The notes beneath the pieces were generated by a model. The model ran no database searches. It was not told the origin of the DNA and saw only the letters and a list, made by a program, of their open reading frames with translations. 64,000 bases of DNA from Psychrobacillus sp. OK032 (lineage in GTDB: Bacteria > Bacillota > Bacilli > Bacillales_A > Planococcaceae). The stretch covers positions 1-64,000 of the forward strand of contig NZ_FOGY01000008.1 of assembly GCF_900111345.1 (NCBI RefSeq). The letters are read 5' to 3'. Shown one piece after another: positions 26,515-34,434 of this stretch. Position numbers and translations under genes: made by a program. The stretch's first letter is position 1; the number at the start of each line of letters is the position of its first letter.

Positions 26515-27114
26515 TTGGCTATTCGTTATCCGAACGGGAAACTGTACACGCCCAAAAAGGAAACTGAAACAAAGAAAAGAAAAGATTATTCCTTTAGTAA
26601 TAGGGGGAAAACTTTAGAAGATGAAATAAGCGATGCAAATGAATACTATCTTGCACACGAGATCGCAGTCATTTATAAAAAACCAATACCGATACAAGTT
26701 GTAAAAGTCGATTACCCTAGTAGAAGTAGCGCCGTTATTAAAGAAGCTTACTACCGGACTCCATCTACAACCGATTTTAATGGTGTGTTCGAAGGGAAAT
26801 ATATTGACTTTGAAGCAAAAGAAACGGAAAATAGAACAGCGTTTCCTTTAAAAAATGTCCATCTTCATCAAGTAGAACATATGAGTAAAGTAGCGAAACA
26901 ACAAGGCGTCAGTTTTTTACTCGTTCGCTTTTCTGCAGTTGACCGTTATTTTTATTTACCTTTCGACCAATTAAAGCAATTTTGGGATAGAATGCTAGCG
27001 GGAGGTAGAAAATCTATTGCTTTAGCCGAATTTGAGGAACATGCAATAGAAATAAAGCCCAAATATGCACCAAGAATTGATTATTTAGAAATAGTTAATG
27101 ACTTACATGCATAA
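26515..27114 (+). CDS. recU: Holliday junction resolvase RecU
   Basis: 199 residues from a TTG start (AIRYPNGKLY matches the IRYPNGK start of B. subtilis RecU). GAGAGGTG lies 6 bases before the TTG; a GTG at 26506 is inside that site and is less likely. The nuclease core shows STTDFNGVFEGKYIDFEAKE with the metal-binding Asp, Glu and Lys. GRKSI and YAPRIDYLEIV mark the C-terminal end. It resolves four-way junctions in recombination and segregation. It is followed 21 bases later by ponA in the conserved recU-ponA operon. Confidence 0.95.
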   Translation: MAIRYPNGKLYTPKKETETKKRKDYSFSNRGKTLEDEISDANEYYLAHEIAVIYKKPIPIQVVKVDYPSRSSAVIKEAYYRTPSTTDFNGVFEGKYIDFEAKETENRTAFPLKNVHLHQVEHMSKVAKQQGVSFLLVRFSAVDRYFYLPFDQLKQFWDRMLAGGRKSIALAEFEEHAIEIKPKYAPRIDYLEIVNDLHA

Positions 27115-27135
27115 ATTGAAAGTGAGGAGAAGTTT

Positions 27136-29781
27136 ATGAGTGAGCAAAAACAAACTCGTGAACAACGAAGAAAGCAATTACAACAACAAAAGAAGAAAAA
27201 GACAAATACACCAGCTAAACTCTGGATAAAACGAATATTAATGACAATACTTGCGCTTGGCGTATTAGGTTTAATCGGCGGGGGATCGCTTTTCGCATTT
27301 TATGCAAGCTCCGCACCTAAGCTAGATGAGAAATCTTTAAAAGATCCTATTAGCCCAAAACTGTTAGATGCGAATGGCGAGCTATTTGCAACTCTTGGTG
27401 CAGAAAATAGAGAGTATATACCTTTTGAGGAAATACCACAACAAATGCATGATGCGATCATCGCTACCGAGGATTCACGTTTTTACGAACACTTTGGCGT
27501 GGATTTTTTACGATTAGGTAAAGCTGTACTTGCCAACATCACACATGGTTTTGGCGAACAAGGAGCTAGTACAATTACACAACAAGTAATCAAAAACTCT
27601 TTTTTAACAAATGAAAAAACATTAAAACGTAAAGCACAAGAAGCATATTTATCCATTCAATTAGAACGAAAATATGATAAAGAAGAAATCTTTGAAATGT
27701 ATTTTAATAAAGTACTGATGTCCGGAAGAATTTACGGATACGGAACAGCGGCTAAATATTTTTACGGAAAAGAATTAAAAGACCTAACATTAGATCAGTA
27801 TGCTGTTCTAGCAGGTATATCGCAACGACCAAATGCATATAATCCGTTTAAAAATCCAGACCTTGCTGAAAAACGAAGAAATACAGTCCTACATTTAATG
27901 AATCTGCACGGTAAAATAACAGATGAAGAAATGAAAACCGCACAGGCAATTCCAATAAAGGATGAGTTACTTCCTGAGGAAGAACGTGTAGCAAAACAAA
28001 ACACAAAATATGATGCATTTATTGACGTAGTTTTGGATGAGTTAGAAAAACATGGAGATGGTGATACCATTTCAGAAGGAATCACCATTCATACAACACT
28101 TCAACCAAATGCACAAAAACAAGTCGAAGCAACGTTAAATTCAGATATGTTCCCTACTGAAGATATTCAATCAGCTGTGGCGGTTATTGATACGAAAACA
28201 GGAGCAATTGCTGCAATTGGCGGTGGCCGTAATTACGGTGCAGAACGTGGCTTTAACTTCGCATATGATATGAAACTTAGATCACCTGGATCAACTATTA
28301 AGCCTTTGATCGGTTATGGTCCAGCTGTTGAATTTTTAAACTGGTCTACTGGTCAAACTCTTGTAGATGAAAAAATGACGTATACTGGTACAGAACAAGT
28401 AGTACGTAACTTTGATGGTAAATACAGAGGTGCTATGACGATGCGAGAAGCACTATATAATTCTCGAAACGTTCCTGCTGTCAAAACATTAAAAGAAGTC
28501 GGCACCAAAAATGCCAAAGAGTTTATTAATCGTTTTGGAATCGATATAGGTGAAGTATATGAAGGTACTGTATTAGGTGGTACTAGTAAATCGATGTCCC
28601 CAATTCAAATGGCTGGTGCATATGCAGCATTTGGTAATGGCGGTATTCATTCAGAACCTTATGCGATTAACAAAATTGTCTATCGAGATGGAAAAACAGA
28701 AAAAGATTATCGTCCTAAACCAAAAGCCGTTATGAAAGATTCTACTGCTTATATCGTAACGGACGTATTACGAGATGTATTAACAAAAGGAACGGCTAAA
28801 ACTGCAGCAGTTAACGGATTAGATATCGCAGGAAAATCAGGTACCTCCAACTATGACTCTAAACAATTTAAAGAATGGGATTTACCAAGTAGTGCATTCC
28901 CGGATGTTTGGTTCGCTGGCTATACAACTAACTACTCCATTGCAGTTTGGTCTGGTTACTCAGATATGAAAATACCGATGACAACAAATGAAGAACGTTA
29001 TTTACCACAAACGATTTTCAAAAAAGTAATGGCGAATATTTCAGAAGGCATGACAACAGAGAGATTTAGTAAACCAAATTCTGTAGTGGAAGCGACAATT
29101 GAAAAAGGTACAAACCCGCTTAAATTAGCAAGTGAATATACGCCAGATGAATTAAAAAGAACCGAGTTATTTGTAAAAGGGACAGAACCAACCACTGTTT
29201 CAGAGCAATACGAACAATTAGAGCTAAATGCTCCAACCAATTTATCAGTCGATTTTGATGAACTTACACTTTCCGCAACATTAATGTGGGACTTCGAACA
29301 GCAGAAAGATGTAGAACAAGAAGTACAATTTGAAGTATCCGTGGCAATTGATAATGGTCCTTCAGAAATCCTGCAAACAACTAATCAAACAGGGCTGATT
29401 GTACAAAGTCTCATCCCAGGAAGTACGTATGTATTCTCCGTAACAGCAGTTTCTGGTGAAGTAAGAAGTGAACCTGCTTCCGTTTCACTCACATTAGAAG
29501 GAATCGTCGAAGAAGAATTGGAAGAAGAAGTACCTCCTGTTGAAACCGATGAAAATGAAAATTCCGGCGATTGGAATAATAATGGAAACGGAAATAACAA
29601 CAACGGGAATGGAAATAATAATGGAAATGGCAATGGCAACAATAATGGAAATGGTTACGGGAATGGAAATAACGGTGGAAATGAAAACACTGACAATCCC
29701 AATGAAGAAGTAAATCCGGATGACTATACAAATCCGGATGGAACTAGCGGTGAGAAAGAAAATTCGGAATCAAATCCATAA
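27136..29781 (+). CDS. ponA: Class A penicillin-binding protein 1
   Basis: 881 residues. A basic cytoplasmic tail (1-32) and one helix (about 33-56) lead to a GT51 glycosyltransferase (EDSRFYEHFGVD, GASTITQQ) and then a transpeptidase with SxxK in SPGSTIKP, SRN in NSRNVPA and KSGTS. A fibronectin type III-like domain (about 690-780) precedes a low-complexity tail of Asn/Gly (NNNGNGNNNGN) with acidic ends. It polymerises and crosslinks peptidoglycan. An Asn/Gly-rich tail is also known in B. subtilis PonA. GAGGAG precedes the ATG. In B. subtilis GpsB controls this enzyme. Confidence 0.96.
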   Translation: MSEQKQTREQRRKQLQQQKKKKTNTPAKLWIKRILMTILALGVLGLIGGGSLFAFYASSAPKLDEKSLKDPISPKLLDANGELFATLGAENREYIPFEEIPQQMHDAIIATEDSRFYEHFGVDFLRLGKAVLANITHGFGEQGASTITQQVIKNSFLTNEKTLKRKAQEAYLSIQLERKYDKEEIFEMYFNKVLMSGRIYGYGTAAKYFYGKELKDLTLDQYAVLAGISQRPNAYNPFKNPDLAEKRRNTVLHLMNLHGKITDEEMKTAQAIPIKDELLPEEERVAKQNTKYDAFIDVVLDELEKHGDGDTISEGITIHTTLQPNAQKQVEATLNSDMFPTEDIQSAVAVIDTKTGAIAAIGGGRNYGAERGFNFAYDMKLRSPGSTIKPLIGYGPAVEFLNWSTGQTLVDEKMTYTGTEQVVRNFDGKYRGAMTMREALYNSRNVPAVKTLKEVGTKNAKEFINRFGIDIGEVYEGTVLGGTSKSMSPIQMAGAYAAFGNGGIHSEPYAINKIVYRDGKTEKDYRPKPKAVMKDSTAYIVTDVLRDVLTKGTAKTAAVNGLDIAGKSGTSNYDSKQFKEWDLPSSAFPDVWFAGYTTNYSIAVWSGYSDMKIPMTTNEERYLPQTIFKKVMANISEGMTTERFSKPNSVVEATIEKGTNPLKLASEYTPDELKRTELFVKGTEPTTVSEQYEQLELNAPTNLSVDFDELTLSATLMWDFEQQKDVEQEVQFEVSVAIDNGPSEILQTTNQTGLIVQSLIPGSTYVFSVTAVSGEVRSEPASVSLTLEGIVEEELEEEVPPVETDENENSGDWNNNGNGNNNNGNGNNNGNGNGNNNGNGYGNGNNGGNENTDNPNEEVNPDDYTNPDGTSGEKENSESNP

Positions 29782-29786
29782 TATCG

Positions 29787-29823
29787 AAAAAAAGAGCAAT
29801 CCGACGTTGGATTGCTCTTTTTT
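29787..29823 (+). terminator. Terminator of recU-ponA
   Basis: AAAAAAAGAGCAATCC, loop GACGTT, GGATTGCTCTTTTTTT. Confidence 0.95.
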
Positions 29824-29871
29824 TATGGAGAGTAGAACGAAATATCATGAATATATCTTGCAGATTTAGTA

Positions 29872-30176
29872 GTTGGTTGCTTTGATGTGGGGATAGGTTG
29901 CTTTTATGGGAAAACTGGTTGCTCGTCCGAGGAATTGGTTGCTCTTATAGATAAACTGGTTACTCTGTCAAGTGGATTGGTTGCTCTATGCCATATATTC
30001 ACTATTCAACTCGCTATTCCGGCTTTGTTTCATTAAGCTAAGTCCTCATTTGAGAAATGGTTGCTCTCGCTTGGAGATTGGTTGTTTTCATAGGTAAACT
30101 GGTTGCCGTTAAAAGCAGACTAGTTGCTCTCGAGCCGAATCTGGTTGCCTTCACCGCGGAAACGGTTGCCCTTATC
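29872..30176 (+). repeat. Array of about twelve 21-bp units with GGTTGCTCT core
   Basis: GGTTGC-type cores start at 29875, 29896, 29917, 29937, 29958, 29979, then 30059, 30080, 30101, 30122, 30143 and 30164. The spacing is 21 (once 20), with one 80-base interruption. The core TGGTTGCTCT is followed by variable bases, and some units end in a recurrent (G/A)TAAACT. It sits between two terminators and has no ribosome site. Confidence 0.85.
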
Positions 30177-30192
30177 CATTTTATTACAACAT

Positions 30193-30226
30193 CAAAAAAG
30201 AATGAGCGCATCGTTCATTCTTTTTG
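30193..30226 (-). terminator. Terminator of the cyanophycin-degradation operon
   Basis: On the minus strand ATCAAAAAGAATGAACGA pairs with GCTCATTCTTTTTTGAT. It lies 70 bases past the cyanophycinase stop. Confidence 0.85.
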
Positions 30227-30296
30227 ATGATCTATTATTCTGTGCTTGAAGGCGGTCTATTTTTAATCCATGTATACGGATTAGGGTTCTAATACT

Positions 30297-31601
30297 CTAT
30301 TTATCTATTTGAATCTTAATTGAAATTGGTTCAACATCCATTTGAACATTTAATGCAGCATAAGATCCGACTTGATCAATTCTTCCCCAGAATCCTTCTG
30401 TTGTATTTGTTTTTCTAAATGTAAATTTAAATCCATTTCCTTTTTTATCATCATCCATGTCAAACCATAACGCTTCTGCTTTAGTTGCTTCATTATCAAT
30501 TAAATCTTCCGTTAGAACTGTTTTCAATTTTTGCTTTCCGAAGATATCCATTGCAATTGGATTTTTACTATAATATTCGATTCCTTTGGTCGTTTTATGA
30601 AGCTTATTCAACGTAAAAGTTCCATCCTTAACATTGAAACGATCCCCTTTTTCCAAATAATGCATTGTTACATTATTAATTGCAAAGCGTTTCCCTTTCG
30701 GTACTGACGACCCTTGCAGATCAACAATTAATAAACCACTTGCACCAATGACTTCAATATTGTCGTCTACTCCTGTATAAACCATTGCCGAATTTTCATC
30801 AATTCCAAATCCATATCGTGTTTTGTTGTATTGTGTTGCGACAAGCAAACGACCAAATCGTCCGCGTTCTAGAAAATGCTGGTCTACAATCCCATGAGTG
30901 AAAAACCCTAAACCTGTCGCGAGAAAAAGTTTATCATCACCAGTGTCCTGATCAAAGTTCTTAAGAATATGAACTCCATCAGTTAAGGCTCCTACGCTCG
31001 TTCCTGAAGCAATCATAGGGTTACTCATAACTGCAGCCCCAGCACTTGTTCCACCAAGAACCGCCCCGTTTTCATATATTTTTCTAATTGCTTTTAATAC
31101 GACTGTATCTTTCCCATCAGCCGTCACTAGTGTTTTAATATGACGTAATTGGTCACCGCCGACAAACCAAATCGCATCAAATTCTTCTAATTTTTTCGCA
31201 ATTTCAATATTGTTTCCGTTATCCTTCCAAGTCGACTCGTTAACTTCCTTTGTCAAAGGGTCATCGATTAATGCAATTGGCGCCGTATAGATATTATCTA
31301 CCGGGACGCCGTAGCGGACAAAATCTTCTTTATATCCATCAGCACTTTCAATCGGAACAGCGCTTGCAGCAGGGATTATCGCAATCTTTACGTCCTTTAA
31401 TGCTTTCCCATTGTATTCTTGAGCCAAGGTTAAGAACTTTTTGTAAACTGCCTCATTATCCGAACTTAAAGCACCACCTACAATAACGAGAGAACCGGCA
31501 GTCTTTGACAAACTGTTTTGACTTGCTTCTGCTTGAAATGAAAACATGTTTGTGGCAATCATCGTTAATACAAGAACAAAAATAAATGATAATTTTCTCA
31601 A
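30297..31601 (-). CDS. Secreted cyanophycinase (peptidase S51)
   Basis: 434 residues. A signal peptide (LRKLSFIFVLVLTMIATN to QAEA) precedes an S51 serine-peptidase fold with the nucleophile in GGTSAGAAVM, the GGDQ loop (WFVGGDQLRH), IVDQHFLERGRFGRL and YGFGIDENSAMV. These fit cyanophycinase, which cuts cyanophycin to beta-Asp-Arg dipeptides. About 110 C-terminal residues go beyond the catalytic domain and are unassigned. Start is the TTG 6 bases after GGAGGGG. It is third in an operon with an isoaspartyl dipeptidase and a permease, which together suggest growth on external cyanophycin. Another S51-type substrate cannot be excluded. Confidence 0.82.
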   Translation of the reverse strand: MRKLSFIFVLVLTMIATNMFSFQAEASQNSLSKTAGSLVIVGGALSSDNEAVYKKFLTLAQEYNGKALKDVKIAIIPAASAVPIESADGYKEDFVRYGVPVDNIYTAPIALIDDPLTKEVNESTWKDNGNNIEIAKKLEEFDAIWFVGGDQLRHIKTLVTADGKDTVVLKAIRKIYENGAVLGGTSAGAAVMSNPMIASGTSVGALTDGVHILKNFDQDTGDDKLFLATGLGFFTHGIVDQHFLERGRFGRLLVATQYNKTRYGFGIDENSAMVYTGVDDNIEVIGASGLLIVDLQGSSVPKGKRFAINNVTMHYLEKGDRFNVKDGTFTLNKLHKTTKGIEYYSKNPIAMDIFGKQKLKTVLTEDLIDNEATKAEALWFDMDDDKKGNGFKFTFRKTNTTEGFWGRIDQVGSYAALNVQMDVEPISIKIQIDK

Positions 31602-31622
31602 CTTTAACCCCTCCAATTTTTC

Positions 31623-32795
31623 TTATTCAAATGTCCCTTTTACAATTGACACTTTATTTTGTACCATCAACTGCCCCTTAGCTATGACACTATCAATTTC
31701 AAGTGTCCTTTTGTCTAGTAGGACAATATCAGCATCTGTTCCTTCCTGAATACTACCTTTATTTGGAAGCTTTAGCACTTTAGCAGGGTTTAACGTTATG
31801 ACTTGTAATGCCACTTCTAATGAAATTCCTTCTTCTAGGATAGCGTCTCTTACCTCTTTATATAAAGAAGAAACAGATCCCACTTGAAGTCCAATTAACT
31901 CGCCGTTTCGGTTAAATGTAGGCAAACTTCCTTGGCCATCAGAGGAAAACGTAATCTTTTCGATCGACACTCCTTTATCAAGCATCCTCTTCAATCCCGT
32001 ACTGGATTTTACTTCTCCTTCCTCTAAAAATTCCGGAACAGTACTCGTAGTTAAATCAACGTAGCCTCCATTCAAGGCATATTGAATTCCGGCAGTAAAT
32101 AATTCCTCGGTTCGATTTATATGAGTCGGATGAAAATGAGAAATAGGAATATTGGTTTTATTGACAACTTCCTCTAGTAATGAAAGCTTTTCTTCTCCAT
32201 CACCGACATGTATTTCCACCAGTCCAGCTTTTCCTGATATAATCCCTCCGTTTCGTGCTGCAGAAGCAATTTTTGCAATTTCACTAAACGTTGGTTCAGA
32301 CGATCGATGGTCAGATATCGCAATTTCCCCAACCCCGATTATTTTGTCAATAAAAATAATATCTTCTTGGATCTGATTTGTTAATGTTCTTACCGGCAAC
32401 TGATACGAACCTGAATGTATATAACATGTTACACCTTCTTCTTCTAAGCCCCGCGCTTTTGCGAGCAGACTTTCCATTCGTCGTGTCGTTCCATCTGTTC
32501 CAAGAAGTCCAATAACTGTAGTAATGCCCGCAGTTGTTAAACTAGTTAAGGTCAATTCAGGAGTTCGAGTCTTGAATCCACCTTCCCCACCTCCGCCAAT
32601 GATATGAACATGGGCATCGATAAAACCAGGGACAACCAGCTTTTCAGAAGCATCAATCACCTTAATCGGAACAAAGTTTTGCGGATGTTCAATGATCTCT
32701 TTAACATAGCCGATTTTACTATCAACAATTAAAATATCTTTCTTTCCTAAATAATGAGGTGCGTACACTTCACCATTTTTAATCAAAGTCAACAC
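31623..32795 (-). CDS. iadA: Isoaspartyl (beta-aspartyl) dipeptidase
   Basis: 390 residues, amidohydrolase fold. The metal site starts with GFIDAHVHIIGGGGEGG, then VGEIAISDHRSSEPTF, ISHFHPTHINR and the catalytic Asp in FSSDGQGSLP. This matches IadA, which hydrolyses beta-Asp-X dipeptides; beta-Asp-Arg is the product of the neighbouring cyanophycinase. GTG start, 7 bases after AAGGAGGAG. It lies 40 bases downstream of the permease and 21 bases upstream of the cyanophycinase start. The enzyme is cytoplasmic, so the dipeptide must be imported. Confidence 0.9.
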   Translation of the reverse strand: MLTLIKNGEVYAPHYLGKKDILIVDSKIGYVKEIIEHPQNFVPIKVIDASEKLVVPGFIDAHVHIIGGGGEGGFKTRTPELTLTSLTTAGITTVIGLLGTDGTTRRMESLLAKARGLEEEGVTCYIHSGSYQLPVRTLTNQIQEDIIFIDKIIGVGEIAISDHRSSEPTFSEIAKIASAARNGGIISGKAGLVEIHVGDGEEKLSLLEEVVNKTNIPISHFHPTHINRTEELFTAGIQYALNGGYVDLTTSTVPEFLEEGEVKSSTGLKRMLDKGVSIEKITFSSDGQGSLPTFNRNGELIGLQVGSVSSLYKEVRDAILEEGISLEVALQVITLNPAKVLKLPNKGSIQEGTDADIVLLDKRTLEIDSVIAKGQLMVQNKVSIVKGTFE

Positions 32796-32835
32796 AAATT
32801 TTCTCCTCCTTGGTTACTCAATCGATGTTTATTTG

Positions 32836-34254
32836 CTAAAAAGGACCGTAATTTATTGCATGAGCAACAACAACAGCAATTAAACCAATCACAAATTGGA
32901 TAATGACTAGCGGAAAAACCCATTTTGCCCATTTCGTCCAAGGAATCCCTGCAATAGCTAAACCAGCCATTAATGTACCGGCTGTAGGGAAAATAATATT
33001 TCCAATCCCGTCGGCAAATGAGAATGATAAAACAGCCGTCTGTCTAGTAATATCAAGCAAATCAGCTAGTGGCGTCATAATTGGCATTGTTAACATTGCA
33101 TGACCACTTCCTGAGGCTAAAATGAAATGAATCACCGTTTGGAAGCCATACATACCGATTACACTAATCGTTCCTGGTACATGTTTAATCGCTTCTGATA
33201 CTCCATGAAGCATAGGGTCGACAATATGTCCTTGACTTAATACGACCAATGTCGCTCTCGATACACCGATAATTAAAGCGCCTGCTATTAGTGCAGCGGA
33301 GCCACTCATAAAGTTTTTCACTATATTGTCAATAGAGAGTTTCCCAACAATCCCAACAACAATCGTTAAAATCATAAATAAGGCAGCAATCTCGGAAAGA
33401 TACCATTCGAATTTAATGACACCATATGCCAAAACAACATAGTTTAATAAAAATGCTCCAAGAATAAGCTTATGTTTGGTGGAAAGATTTATATTGGATT
33501 TCAACAGTTCGTCTGCAGCTGACTTGTCGTAGTTTCCGTAGATACCTAATTCGGGGTTTTTCTTCACCTTCATTGCATGGCGATAGACAAATATAACAGA
33601 AACAAGGTATACCACCACAAATAAGACTAAGCGTAGTCCTATTCCTGAGAAAAGTGGCAATTCTGCAATCCCCTGAGCAATCCCTACTGTAAATGGATTC
33701 ATAACAGCTGTTGTAAAACCTGCAGCTGCACCAAGTAATACAATAGCCATACCTGTAATCGTATCAAACCCAAGGGCTAGTGCCAGCGGGATTAATAGGG
33801 GAATATATGCAAGCCCCTCTTCCGCCATCCCCATTAACGATCCCCCTGCAGCAAAGAATAGCATCATGATAGGAATTAATAGCTTTTCTCGTTTTTGCAG
33901 TTTTCTAGCCATTGTAGCAATCAATACATCAATTGTACCCGTTGCTTTAAGGACACCAAAAAACCCACCAATGATTAATACAAAGAAAATAATTCCGCTT
34001 GCTTCAACCATCCCCTGATGGAGAGCTTTAAACATATCAAATGGATAAACTGGTGAGGATTCAATCCATTTAAAGGAGTCCGCTTCCACAATAGTTCGAC
34101 CATCCACTTCTACACGATTGTATTCCCCTGCTGGTAAAATGAATGTTAAAATCATGGCTACTACAACAACAAAGAATAATAAAGCAAATGCATTGATTTG
34201 AACCGGCTTTCTATTTGGTGTAATTGGTTCAACATTTTTACCCAATTGGCTCAT
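32836..34254 (-). CDS. YfcC-family membrane transporter
   Basis: 472 residues and about 12 membrane helices, with the YfcC/ArcD-like features LTFILPAGEYNR (helix 1 end), GGFFGVLKATGTIDVLIA, GGSLMGMAEEG and ASGSGHAMLTMPIMTPLAD. The family carries amino acids, dipeptides or dicarboxylates; the substrate is not known from sequence. First gene of the operon, so a role in taking up beta-Asp-Arg or exchanging Asp/Arg is inferred. GGGAGATGAGAAG precedes the ATG. The sigma-54 promoter at 34300-34317 lies just upstream. Confidence 0.82.
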   Translation of the reverse strand: MSQLGKNVEPITPNRKPVQINAFALLFFVVVVAMILTFILPAGEYNRVEVDGRTIVEADSFKWIESSPVYPFDMFKALHQGMVEASGIIFFVLIIGGFFGVLKATGTIDVLIATMARKLQKREKLLIPIMMLFFAAGGSLMGMAEEGLAYIPLLIPLALALGFDTITGMAIVLLGAAAGFTTAVMNPFTVGIAQGIAELPLFSGIGLRLVLFVVVYLVSVIFVYRHAMKVKKNPELGIYGNYDKSAADELLKSNINLSTKHKLILGAFLLNYVVLAYGVIKFEWYLSEIAALFMILTIVVGIVGKLSIDNIVKNFMSGSAALIAGALIIGVSRATLVVLSQGHIVDPMLHGVSEAIKHVPGTISVIGMYGFQTVIHFILASGSGHAMLTMPIMTPLADLLDITRQTAVLSFSFADGIGNIIFPTAGTLMAGLAIAGIPWTKWAKWVFPLVIIQFVIGLIAVVVAHAINYGPF

Positions 34255-34299
34255 CTTCTCATCTCCCTTTTTAATTTTAAAGCCATACTCTTAATGTAA

Positions 34300-34317
34300 T
34301 TGCAATTTTTGTGCCAA
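34300..34317 (-). promoter_or_regulatory. Sigma-54 (SigL) promoter of the cyanophycin operon
   Basis: The minus strand reads TTGGCACAAAAATTGCAA, matching the -24/-12 consensus TGGCAC-N5-TTGCA exactly. Expected start about 37 bases before the permease ATG. The adjacent divergent gene encodes a sigma-54 activator. Confidence 0.93.
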
Positions 34318-34379
34318 TGTATAAAACGCGATGAATCTGAAAATTAAATCTATTCGTTCGCTTAATTGGTCTTTTTCGG

Positions 34380-34412
34380 TTCTTTTTGGTGGTATAATTT
34401 AACCTAAAAGAA
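34380..34412. promoter_or_regulatory. Inverted repeat, likely operator/enhancer of the sigma-54 activator
   Basis: TTCTTTTTGGT (34380-34390) and ACCTAAAAGAA (34402-34412) form an inverted repeat with one mismatch. The TATAAT (34393-34398) lies in the centre. A further half-site, TCTTTTTCGGT, is at 34370-34380. It lies 60-110 bases upstream of the sigma-54 -24 element, so it could be both the enhancer and the autoregulatory site. This role is inference. Confidence 0.55.
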
Positions 34413-34434
34413 CACCATCAAAAAGGAGATTTCC

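Noticed and set aside
29385-29731. Minus-strand frames opposite the ponA tail (FPFPLLF and HFHYYSN runs)
   Set aside because: They are antisense of the Asn/Gly codon run.
29872-30176. The array as a CRISPR
   Set aside because: The 21-base period leaves no room for 30-base spacers, the core is only about 10 bases and degenerate, and no cas genes are near.
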